From assembly GCA_027494165.1 (NCBI GenBank), contig JAOSJM010000001.1:1434001-1498000 (forward strand): DNA of 64,000 nucleotides. Direction: 5' to 3'. The stretch comes from Acidimicrobiia bacterium (GTDB lineage: Bacteria > Actinomycetota > Acidimicrobiia > IMCC26256 > JAOSJM01). A program made the position numbers and the translations under genes. Positions 54,707-62,110 of the stretch are shown here, one piece after another. Position 1 is the first letter of the stretch, and every line of letters begins with the position of its first letter. The notes below the pieces were generated by a model. The model was not told where the DNA came from and searched no databases. It saw nothing but the letters and a program-made list of their open reading frames with translations.

Positions 54707-55680
54707 CACAGGTAGTCCTCGTAGGTGGCGTCGTCGGCGTCGGGCTCGCCGGTGGGCTCGAACCACTTGATGCTGCGCATGTCGGGCACGAGCTCCTCGG
54801 CCCACACGGCCCGCACCCGCTGGCCCATGTGGACCTCCTCGGGCGCCACGCCGGCGACGAGGCCGAAGAACGGCGTGTGCGCCCCGTCGAGCAGGACCTG
54901 CGCGCACACGTAGGGGATCTCGGGCGCCAGCTCGTTGAGCCCCGGGATGTTCACGACGCAGTACGTCGTGACCGTCCCCGTGTCGCTCACCTCGACGTCG
55001 ATCTCGGTGGGCGCCCCGGTCCTGGGGTCCGAGCCCCGGGGCGGCACGTAGACCTCCTCGGAGCCGCGGGCCCGCTGGCCGACGATCCGACCCTCGGCGA
55101 GACCCCGCAGGAACCGGGCCGGGGCGACCCCGGCGTTGATGTCGTACTCGAGGCGGACGGGCGACACCATCCCGGTGACGGGCTCGGTGCCGGCGTCCGC
55201 CGGGCGGGGCGGGGTCGGCGGCGGGGCCTCGTCCTCGGCGAGGGGCACCCAGGCCTCGATGTCGGTGACGTGACCCACCCGCTCGGCCTTCCAGCGGGGG
55301 CGGACCCGCAGTCCCACGGCCATGGCCTCCGGCCCCGGCACGTCGACCACGTGGAGCATGGCCGTGCCCGCGCCGTCGGGACGGATCAGGGCGAACGCGA
55401 AGGGCCGGTCGAGGTGGTGCTTCCCGGGCCGGGGCTCCGCGACCCAGGTCCACGACGTCACCGTGCCGGCCGGACCGACCTCGACCCACTCGCCGGGCGG
55501 CTCGCTGGTCACCGGGTCGTACTCGGCCGGCGGGACGAGGACCCGGCCGTCGGCGAGGCGGACCCCCTCGATGCGGCCGTCGCGCAGGGACGTGAGGAAC
55601 CGCCCGATCACCGGCCCCACCGACCGCTGGTACCCGCCCGGGTACTCGAGGACGTGGTGCTCGACGAGAGGCTCGGTCAC
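54706..55680 (-). CDS. Double DUF35 (OB-fold) acyl-CoA-binding partner protein
   Basis: 324 residues made of two DUF35 units: residues about 15-150 (GRFLTSLRDGRIEGVRLADGRVLVPPAEYDP ... GTVTSWTWV) and about 170-310 (ARFLRGLAEGRIVGQRARGSEEVYVPPRGSDP ... GTVTTYCVV). DUF35 proteins pair with thiolase-fold partners and bind the CoA substrate. The zinc-ribbon Cys pairs of typical DUF35 proteins are absent in both units. It heads the run DUF35-thiolase-thiolase. The gene is 45 bases downstream of the acyl-CoA synthetase stop and likely in the same operon. Confidence 0.85.
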   Translation of the reverse strand: MTEPLVEHHVLEYPGGYQRSVGPVIGRFLTSLRDGRIEGVRLADGRVLVPPAEYDPVTSEPPGEWVEVGPAGTVTSWTWVAEPRPGKHHLDRPFAFALIRPDGAGTAMLHVVDVPGPEAMAVGLRVRPRWKAERVGHVTDIEAWVPLAEDEAPPPTPPRPADAGTEPVTGMVSPVRLEYDINAGVAPARFLRGLAEGRIVGQRARGSEEVYVPPRGSDPRTGAPTEIDVEVSDTGTVTTYCVVNIPGLNELAPEIPYVCAQVLLDGAHTPFFGLVAGVAPEEVHMGQRVRAVWAEELVPDMRSIKWFEPTGEPDADDATYEDYL

Positions 55681-55725
55681 GCGTGGTCCCTCCTGGCTCG
55701 CGACCCGGCCGGGCGGTGCCGACCG

Positions 55726-57273
55726 TCAGATGGCGCGGTCCCGCCCCTCCCAGTAGGGGTCGCGCAGCGTGCGCTTCAGCAGCTTGCCGGTGGGCTCGCG
55801 CGGGAGCTCCTCGACGAAGTCGATCGAGCGGGGCCACTTGTACTTGGCCAGGCGGTCCCGGAGGTGCCCCATGATCTCGGCCCGGAGCGCGTCGTCGGGC
55901 GCGATCCCCTCCTCCGGCTGCACCACCGCCTTGATCTGCTCGCCCATGTCGTCGTCGGGGATCCCGAACACGGCGACGTCGGCGACCATGGGGTGGGCCA
56001 GGATCTCGCCCTCGATCTCGGCCGGGTAGATGTTGACGCCCCCGGCGATGATCATGTCGCTCTTGCGGTCGCAGAGGAAGAGGAAGCCGTCCTCGTTGAG
56101 GTAGCCGACGTCGCCGACGGTGAAGAAGCCCTCGGCGTCGTGGCTCTCGTCGGTCTTCGTCCGGTCGCCCTTGTACTCGAAGTCCCCCGCGCCCATCCGC
56201 ATCCACACGGTGCCCGGCGTGCCGGGCGGGCAGCGGTCGCCGTCGTCGTCGACGATCTTCAGCTCGCTGATCGGCCAGGCGTTGCCGACCGTGCCGGGGT
56301 ACTTCAGCCAGTCCTCGGGGGTGGCCAGGGTCCCGCCGCCCTCGGTGGCGGCGTAGTACTCCCAGATCACCGGCCCCCACCAGTCGAGCATCGCCCGCTT
56401 CACGTCGACCGGGCAGGGCGCCGCGGCGTGGATGGCCCACCGCATCGACGACACGTCGTAGCGGGTCCGCACCTCCTCGGGGAGCTGGAGCATCCGCTTG
56501 AACTGGGTGGGGACCATGTGGGTGTGGGTGCAGCGGTACCGCTCGATCTTGGCCAGCGTCTCCTCGGGGTCCCACCTGTCCATGAAGACGACCGTGTGGC
56601 CGGCCTGGAGGGAGTTCCCGGCGAAGGTGGTGACCGCGGTGTGGTAGTTGGGCGACGTGCACAGGTGCACGTTCCCGTCACGCTGCGGGATCCCGAAGAG
56701 GGCCAGGAACCCGCTGTGGAGGGCGGCGTTCGTGTCGGGGTCCAGGTCGGGGAGCTTGCGCCGGACCCCCTTGGGCCGGCCGGTGGTGCCCGACGTGTAG
56801 TGCATGGCGGCGCCGGTGGCGAGGTCGTCGGGTCGCACGGTGGGGTGGGCGTCGTACAGCTCGGCCGCCGGGCGGAAGCCGGGGACGTCGCCGACGGCCA
56901 GGCGCGCCGCGGCGGGGATGCCGGCCTCCTCGGCGGCCGCGGCGGCCGCGTCGGCGAACCGCTCGTGGGCCACGAAGACCCGGGCCTCGGAGTCGGAGAG
57001 GATGTACGCGATCTCCGGGGCGCTGAGCCGGAAGTTGATCGGGACGTAGTACCAGCCCGACTGGAGTGCCGCGAGGAAGACGTGCACGGGGTCCGCGCCG
57101 TTGGGGAGGACGACGGCGACGGCGTCGCCCCGCCGCATCCCCAGGGAGCGCAGGGCGTGGCTGACCTGGTTGCACCGGGCCAGGACCTCGCCCGCGGTGT
57201 GCTCCGGCCCGTCGGGATCGACGACCGCGAGGTGGCCGGGGTCCTCCTCGGCGTACTTCCAGAAACCGCTCAT
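55726..57273 (-). CDS. Acyl-CoA synthetase (FadD-type, AMP-forming)
   Basis: Activates a carboxylic acid as CoA thioester through an acyl-AMP. 515 residues from ATG 57273: AMP motif AMHYTSGTTGRPKGVRRKLP, VPTQFKRML, YYAATEGGGTLATPEDW, FFTVGDVGYLNEDGFLFLCDRKSDMIIAGGVNIYP, and C-terminal LPREPTGKLLKRTLRDPYW with the catalytic Lys. Probably the first gene of the DUF35-thiolase operon. A KstR-like palindrome lies 36 bases upstream, which points to sterol-derived acids as substrate. Confidence 0.92.
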   Translation of the reverse strand: MSGFWKYAEEDPGHLAVVDPDGPEHTAGEVLARCNQVSHALRSLGMRRGDAVAVVLPNGADPVHVFLAALQSGWYYVPINFRLSAPEIAYILSDSEARVFVAHERFADAAAAAAEEAGIPAAARLAVGDVPGFRPAAELYDAHPTVRPDDLATGAAMHYTSGTTGRPKGVRRKLPDLDPDTNAALHSGFLALFGIPQRDGNVHLCTSPNYHTAVTTFAGNSLQAGHTVVFMDRWDPEETLAKIERYRCTHTHMVPTQFKRMLQLPEEVRTRYDVSSMRWAIHAAAPCPVDVKRAMLDWWGPVIWEYYAATEGGGTLATPEDWLKYPGTVGNAWPISELKIVDDDGDRCPPGTPGTVWMRMGAGDFEYKGDRTKTDESHDAEGFFTVGDVGYLNEDGFLFLCDRKSDMIIAGGVNIYPAEIEGEILAHPMVADVAVFGIPDDDMGEQIKAVVQPEEGIAPDDALRAEIMGHLRDRLAKYKWPRSIDFVEELPREPTGKLLKRTLRDPYWEGRDRAI

Positions 57274-57308
57274 GGCCCGCTCCCCCGTTCCCGAGACGGC
57301 CCGGTAGT

Positions 57309-57320
57309 AGAACACGTTCT
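57309..57320. promoter_or_regulatory. KstR-like operator between acyl-CoA synthetase and SGNH genes
   Basis: AGAAC-AC-GTTCT, inside GTAGTAGAACACGTTCT then C and GTCC. It matches the TnnAACnnGTTnnA motif of the cholesterol regulator KstR except for the last A. Located in the 95-base divergent promoter region. A nearly identical copy lies at 59993-60004. Confidence 0.7.
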
Positions 57321-57353
57321 CGTCCGCGGCCGCAAGGGCCGCCGACCCCGGGC

Positions 57354-57359
57354 TACCGT
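57354..57359 (+). promoter_or_regulatory. Candidate -10 of the SGNH gene
   Basis: TACCGT ends nine bases before GTG 57369. A GGAG abuts the start too closely to act as a normal ribosome site. Confidence 0.35.
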
Positions 57360-57368
57360 CGACGGGAG

Positions 57369-58208
57369 GTGAGACCGAGACGCCTCGTCGCCGCGGCCGT
57401 CGTGATGCTCGTGCTCGCCGTCCCCGCGACGGCCGGAGCGCAGGGTCCCGGCCCGGGCCCGTACGTGCTCGGCGACTCCGTGATCCTCGGCGCCCGCGAC
57501 GCGCTCCTCGCCCGGCTCCCCGGGACCACGGTCGACGCGCACGAGGGCCTGTCCACGCTGGGGGCCCCGGAGGTCGTCCGGGCCGCGCCCGCGGTGGGTC
57601 CGCTGGTCGTGGTCCACCTCGGCCACAACGACGGCCCCGACCCGGCCGCCTTCGCCGCCCGCATCGACGGGGTCATGGCCGCGCTCGAGGAGTCGGGCAC
57701 GGTGGAGCGGGTGCTGTGGCTCACCCAGGGCGAGCTCGACCCCGGGCGGGCCGGGATGAACGCCGAGCTGCGCCGGGCCGTCGAGCGGTGGCCGGAGCTG
57801 CGGGTCGTCGACTGGCACCCGGTCGTCGAGGCCACGCCCGGCGCCACCTACGCCGACGGGCTGCACCTCACCCCGACCGGGGCGGAGGCCCTCGCCGAGC
57901 TCGTCCTCTCGGCCCTCGAGGCGGCGGCGCCGGGGCCCGCCCCGACGGCACCGACGGCGACGCCTTTCCCGACCTCGACCGCCGACCCGACCCCCGCGAC
58001 CACGGACCCGGGGCGTCCCGCCGACGCCGAGCGGGCCGCGCTCCCGGCCGGTTCCGTCGCGGCACCGGGGCCGCTCCCCGGCCGGACCGGCGGGCCGGGC
58101 GACCCCTCCTCGACCGGGCCGGCGACCGGCGCCGCCGTCGCGGCCGTCGCGGCCGCCCTGGCCCTCGGGGCCCGCCCTTCCGGGCGCTCGGGCGAGCCGC
58201 ACGTGTGA
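57369..58208 (+). CDS. Secreted SGNH-hydrolase-like protein with C-terminal membrane segment
   Basis: 279 residues from GTG 57369. Signal peptide RRLVAAAVVMLVLAVPATAGAQ, then YVLGDSVILGARDAL (catalytic Ser in GDS), VVVHLGHNDGPDP (block III, HND where many have GxND) and GATYADGLHLTPTGAEALAEL (catalytic Asp-His). A Pro/Thr-rich linker leads to a hydrophobic GAAVAAVAAALALGARP near the C-terminus. This layout resembles the free SGNH domain attached to acyltransferase-3 proteins. Likely an extracytoplasmic esterase or acyl transferase. It shares the KstR-like region with the divergent synthetase. Confidence 0.78.
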   Translation: MRPRRLVAAAVVMLVLAVPATAGAQGPGPGPYVLGDSVILGARDALLARLPGTTVDAHEGLSTLGAPEVVRAAPAVGPLVVVHLGHNDGPDPAAFAARIDGVMAALEESGTVERVLWLTQGELDPGRAGMNAELRRAVERWPELRVVDWHPVVEATPGATYADGLHLTPTGAEALAELVLSALEAAAPGPAPTAPTATPFPTSTADPTPATTDPGRPADAERAALPAGSVAAPGPLPGRTGGPGDPSSTGPATGAAVAAVAAALALGARPSGRSGEPHV

Positions 58209-58349
58209 CGCGGTCCGCCGCGCCCTCTCGCCCCGGCGCGCGCTTCGTGGTGAATCCCGGGCCTGTCCTCACCCTCCGTCTAGATTTTCCTTCTATTTCG
58301 GGACGAAACGGACTACGATGGCGGGGCACCGGCTCCCGGGAGGCCCGCC

Positions 58350-58667
58350 ATGACCGACGTCGCCGTCCGCCCGATCCCCGCCCCCCAGCACCTGACGGCG
58401 CTCGCCGGCCTCGCCGCGCACGCCGCGGCGATCGCCGAGGCGGCAGGCGCGATGCACGCCGCGTGCTCCGCGACCGAGACGGCCTGGAACCTCCGCCGGG
58501 CGGTCCTCGTCACCACAGAGGCCGACCGGCACGCCGACGCCGGGGACCTCCGGCGCCACCTCCACAGCGCCACTGTCGCCGCCGTCCGGGGCTGCCACGA
58601 CGCCGCCGACGCCGGCCTCGCCAACGTCGTCGAGCTGCTCGAGACGGTCGAGGAGCTCCTCGGGTAG
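58350..58667 (+). CDS. Small helical protein of unknown function
   Basis: 105 residues, predicted mostly alpha-helical: LTALAGLAAHAAAIAEAAGAMHAACSATETAWNLRRAVLV is alanine-rich, with a short motif around WNLRRAVLVTTEADRHADAGDLRRHLH and a C-terminal helix NVVELLETVEELLG. ATG 58350 has GGGAGG about six bases upstream and TACGAT at 58313-58318. The 60 bases before that are locally AT-rich, so it has its own promoter. Not recognised. Confidence 0.6.
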   Translation: MTDVAVRPIPAPQHLTALAGLAAHAAAIAEAAGAMHAACSATETAWNLRRAVLVTTEADRHADAGDLRRHLHSATVAAVRGCHDAADAGLANVVELLETVEELLG

Positions 58668-58714
58668 CACGACGCCGGGCCGCGACCCCGTCGCGGCGGC
58701 CGCTCCCTGCGCCC

Positions 58715-59951
58715 TCAGGCCGCGAACACCACCGGCAGGTGCTTGATGCCGTTGATGAGGGTCGAGGCCAGGCGGGACGGCTCGCCGTCGGGACGGATGC
58801 CCGGGATCCGCGCGAGCAGCTCGTCGAACATCACCCGCATCTCGAGCCGGGCCAGCGGCGCGCCGAGGCAGTGGTGGGGGCCGCGCCCCCCGAAGGCGAC
58901 GTGCTCGTTGGGGTGGCGCCGGACGTCGAAGCGCTGGGGGTCGGGGAACCGCCCTCGTCCCGGTTGGCCGCCCCGTACCAGATCGTCACCTTGTCGCCCT
59001 CGGCCACGGGAAAGCCCCGGATCTCGGTGTCCCGGGTGGCGGTGCGCCGGAAGTACTGCACCGGCGACACGATCCGCAGGATCTCCTCGATCGCGCCCGG
59101 GAGGAGCGAGCGGTCCTCGACCAGCTCCGCCCACGCTCCCGGGTGCTCGAACATCGTGAGCATGCCCCCGGAGATGGCGTTGCGGGTCGTCTCGTTGCCG
59201 GCCACCGCCAGCAGCAGGACGAACATGTTGAACTCCATCTCGGTGAGCTTCTCGCCGTCGACCTCGCCGTGGAGCAGCGTCGTCACGAGGTCGTCGCGGG
59301 GCCGGGCCGTGCGCTCGCGGGCCATCTCCTGCGCGTAGGCGAACAGCTCGGCGGAAGCCTGGCTCGACCGCTCCCGTGAGATCGCGTCGACGGTGGCCGG
59401 GTCGGCGTCCTCGTCGAACCCCCCGTACTCGGGGTCGAGCCGCCCGATCATGCGGTTGCTCCACTCGAAGACCAGGTGCCGGTCCTCCTGGGGACCCCGA
59501 TGAGGTCGGCGATGACGACCAGGGGGAGCTCCGCGGCCACCTCGGTCACGAAGTCCCCCGAGCCCAGCTCGAGGGCGCGGTCGACGATGGCCCGGGTGGC
59601 CGCGCGGACCTGCGGCTCCATGGCCGCGACGACCTTGGGCGTGAAGGCCCGGGCGATCAGCATCCGGTGCCGGGTGTGGCGCGGCGCGTCCTGGTTGATC
59701 AGGAGGAGCTCGGAGCCCTCCGTCGACGGCTCGAAGAGGAACCCCTGGCCCGAGCAGAACGTGGCGGCGTCGCGCGACACCGCCACGACGTCGTCGTAGC
59801 GGGTCACGACCCAGTAGCCGGGGGCCAGGTCGGGGTGGTCGGGGACGTCGACCCAGTGGACCGGGTCCTCGCGCTGGAGCTCCGCGAAGAGCGGGTACGG
59901 CGGCCCGGCCGTGTAGGCCGCCGGGTCGTGGAACGGGAAGTCGACGTGCAT
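58715..59951 (-). CDS. Cytochrome P450, CYP125/124/142-like, two probable frameshifts
   Basis: Haem monooxygenase; relatives hydroxylate the terminal methyl of cholesterol side chains. From ATG 59951: HVDFPFHDPAAYTAGPPYPLF, HTRHRMLIARAFTPKVV, I-helix LLAVAGNETTRNAISGG, EEILRIVSPVQYFRRTA (ExxR), and the haem loop HVAFGGRGPHHCLGAPLARLE. It ends STLINGIKHLPVVF, and the NGIKH ending is typical of this sterol-P450 group. One C near 59495 restores IGVPQEDRHLVFEWSNRMIG; one base near 58955 restores NRDEGGFPDPQRFDV. Repaired length 412 residues. A KstR-like box lies 42 bases upstream. Confidence 0.88.
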
Positions 59952-59992
59952 CGGCAAGCCCCCCGGGCGACGCAAGACGTGACGCCTGTAGT

Positions 59993-60004
59993 AGAACACG
60001 TTCT
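59993..60004. promoter_or_regulatory. KstR-like operator between the P450 and EchA19-like genes
   Basis: AGAAC-AC-GTTCT, inside GTAGTAGAACACGTTCT then G and GTCC: 21 of 22 bases match the copy at 57309. It lies 42 bases before the P450 start and 58 before the hydratase start, in their divergent promoter region. Confidence 0.72.
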
Positions 60005-60061
60005 GGTCCGGGGTCACAAGGCAGCCGGGCCCAGTCCCCACCGGCCGAGCGGAGGCGCGCC

Positions 60062-60871
60062 ATGGCCCTCGAGCCCATCAGCACCGAGCACTGCACCGTC
60101 GAGCGCGAGGGTCACGTGCTCGTCGTCACGATGAACCGGCCCGAGGCCCGCAACGCGCTGAGCCCGTCGATGATGGTCGGCCTCGCCGACGCGTGGAAGC
60201 TCGTCGACGAGGACCCCGACCTCCGGGTCGCCGTCCTCACCGGTGCCGGCGGCACGTTCTCGGCCGGCGCCGACCTCAAGGCGATGGCCGACCCGAACGT
60301 CGACCCGGCCGTCCGCCAGCGCATGGCCACCGACCCCGACCTGCACTGGCGGGCCCTCCTGCGCAACCACCGGCTGAAGAAGCCGCTCGTCGCGGCGGTC
60401 GAGGGCTACGCGGTCGCCGGCGGCACCGAGATGCTCCAGGGCACCGACATCCGCGTCGCGGCCGAGACGGCCATCCTCGGGGTGTGGGAGGCCAGGCGCG
60501 GCCTGTTCCCGCTCGGAGGCTCGGCGGTGCGCCTCCCCCGCCAGATCCCCTACACCCAGGCCATGGACATCCTGCTCACCGCCCGGCCGGTGACCGCCCA
60601 CGAGGCGCTCCGGATCGGGCTCGTCGGGCGGATCGTCCCCGAGGGCCAGGCCCTGCCCGTGGCGATGGCCGTCGCCGAGCAGGTGGCCGCGTGCGCACCC
60701 CTGTCGACCCAGGCGATCCTGCGGGCCTGGCGGGAGTGCGAGGGCGTCCCCGACCAGGAGGCCATGAAGATCCAGGACGAGATCGGCTGGGCCGTGTTCG
60801 CCACCGAGGACGCCAAGGAGGGCCCGCGGGCCTTCGCCGAGAAGCGGCCGCCGGTCTTCAAGGGCCGCTAG
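60062..60871 (+). CDS. Enoyl-CoA hydratase, EchA19-like
   Basis: Crotonase-fold enzyme, 269 residues, intact. VLVVTMNRPEARNALSPSMM, LTGAGGTFSAGADLKAMAD (first oxyanion strand), KKPLVAAVEGYAVAGGTEMLQGTDIRVAAE (second), GGSAVRLPRQIPYTQAMDILLTARPVTAHEALRIGLVG, and a C-terminus DAKEGPRAFAEKRPPVFKGR. As I recall it, M. tuberculosis EchA19, which hydrates a cholesterol side-chain enoyl-CoA, shares GGSAVRL-RQIPYT and KEGPRAFAEKR-P-F. The KstR-like box upstream supports the same role. Confidence 0.9.
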   Translation: MALEPISTEHCTVEREGHVLVVTMNRPEARNALSPSMMVGLADAWKLVDEDPDLRVAVLTGAGGTFSAGADLKAMADPNVDPAVRQRMATDPDLHWRALLRNHRLKKPLVAAVEGYAVAGGTEMLQGTDIRVAAETAILGVWEARRGLFPLGGSAVRLPRQIPYTQAMDILLTARPVTAHEALRIGLVGRIVPEGQALPVAMAVAEQVAACAPLSTQAILRAWRECEGVPDQEAMKIQDEIGWAVFATEDAKEGPRAFAEKRPPVFKGR

Positions 60872-60874
60872 CCT
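60869..60874 (+). promoter_or_regulatory. Candidate -10 overlapping the hydratase stop codon
   Basis: TAGCCT begins with the TAG stop of the hydratase and ends nine bases before ATG 60884 of the next gene. If used, the next gene has its own leaderless transcript in addition to any read-through. Confidence 0.35.
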
Positions 60875-60883
60875 CCGCCCCCT

Positions 60884-62110
60884 ATGCGCTTCCCGAGCCA
60901 CGGCACGCCCCGGGACGAGGTGCTGGCGCGGATGCGCGAGCGCAAGGAGGCCGACGCCCGCTGGCACGAGGGCCGCACGTTCTCGCTCGTGTACCCGGCC
61001 GGCCCCGAGGTCGACGAGGTGCTCGCCGACGCCGCCGGGCTCTACCTCTACGAGAACGCCCTCAACCCGTTCCGGTTCCCGAGCCTGCGCCGGATGGAGG
61101 AGGACGTGGTGGCCATGACCGCCGACCTCCTCCACGCCCCCGAGGGGTTCGGCGGCGCCATGACCTCGGGCGGGACCGAGTCGATCCTGCTCGCGGTCAA
61201 GGTCGCCCGGGACCGGGCCCGGGCCGAGCGGGGCGTCACCCGGCCCCGGCTCCTCGCGCCGGTCTCGGCCCACCCCGCCTTCGCCAAGGCCGCCGCGTAC
61301 CTGCAGCTCGAGCACGACCAGATCCCCCTGGGCGACGACCTGCGGGCCGACGTCGACGCCGCCGCCGACCTCCTCACCGACGACACCGCCCTCCTCGTCG
61401 GCTCGGCGCCCGGGTACCCGCACGGCATGCTCGACCCGATCGCCGACCTCGCCGGCCTCGCCGCCGAGCGGGGGGTGGCCTTCCACGTCGACTGCTGCGT
61501 CGGCGGCTTCCTCCTGCCGTTCGTGGAGCGCCTCGGGTACGAGCTGCCGCCGTTCGACTTCCGGGTCCCCGGGGTCACCTCGATGTCGGCCGACGTCCAC
61601 AAGTACGGCTACGCGCTGAAGGGCGCCTCGGTGGTCCTGCACCGCCGCCGCGACTGGTGGTTCGAGCACCAGGTGTTCCTCTACGACCGGTGGCCGGGCG
61701 GTCTGTACGGCTCCGGGGCCATGGCCGGCGCCCGGCCGGCGGCGCCCATCGCGGCGGCCTGGGCGGTCATGACCTTCCTCGGCGAGCCGGGCTACCTGGA
61801 GCTCACCGCCCGGCTCCTCGACGCCACCCGCCGCTTCCGCGAGGGGATCGACGCCATCCCCGGCCTCCACGTCCTCGGGGACCCGGTGGCGAGCGTGCTC
61901 GCCTTCGGCTCCGACACCCTCGACGTGATGGCCGTCGGCGACGTCATGGACGACCGGGGGTGGCACCTCGACCGCCAGCACGGACCCGACGCGCTGCACC
62001 TCATGGTGTCACCCGCCCACGACGCCGTGGTCGACACGTTCCTCGCCGACCTGCGCGACGCGGTCGCCCACCACGGCGAGTCCCGGGGCATCGAGGCCCG
62101 CTACAGCTGA
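60884..62110 (+). CDS. PLP-dependent lyase/decarboxylase, sphingosine-1-phosphate-lyase-like
   Basis: 408 residues, fold type I group II decarboxylase family. ALNPFRFPSLRRMEEDVVAM and GAMTSGGTESILLAVKVARD (PLP-phosphate loop) resemble S1P lyase. SAPGYPHGMLDPIADLAGLA, VAFHVDCCVGGFLLPF, and SMSADVHKYGYALKGASVVL with the PLP-Lys (HKYG) follow, then GLYGSGAMAGARP. Bacterial members act on sphingoid-phosphate or amino-acid substrates; the substrate here is unknown. It starts 12 bases after the hydratase. The last ten bases overlap the convergent luciferase-like gene. Confidence 0.85.
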   Translation: MRFPSHGTPRDEVLARMRERKEADARWHEGRTFSLVYPAGPEVDEVLADAAGLYLYENALNPFRFPSLRRMEEDVVAMTADLLHAPEGFGGAMTSGGTESILLAVKVARDRARAERGVTRPRLLAPVSAHPAFAKAAAYLQLEHDQIPLGDDLRADVDAAADLLTDDTALLVGSAPGYPHGMLDPIADLAGLAAERGVAFHVDCCVGGFLLPFVERLGYELPPFDFRVPGVTSMSADVHKYGYALKGASVVLHRRRDWWFEHQVFLYDRWPGGLYGSGAMAGARPAAPIAAAWAVMTFLGEPGYLELTARLLDATRRFREGIDAIPGLHVLGDPVASVLAFGSDTLDVMAVGDVMDDRGWHLDRQHGPDALHLMVSPAHDAVVDTFLADLRDAVAHHGESRGIEARYS

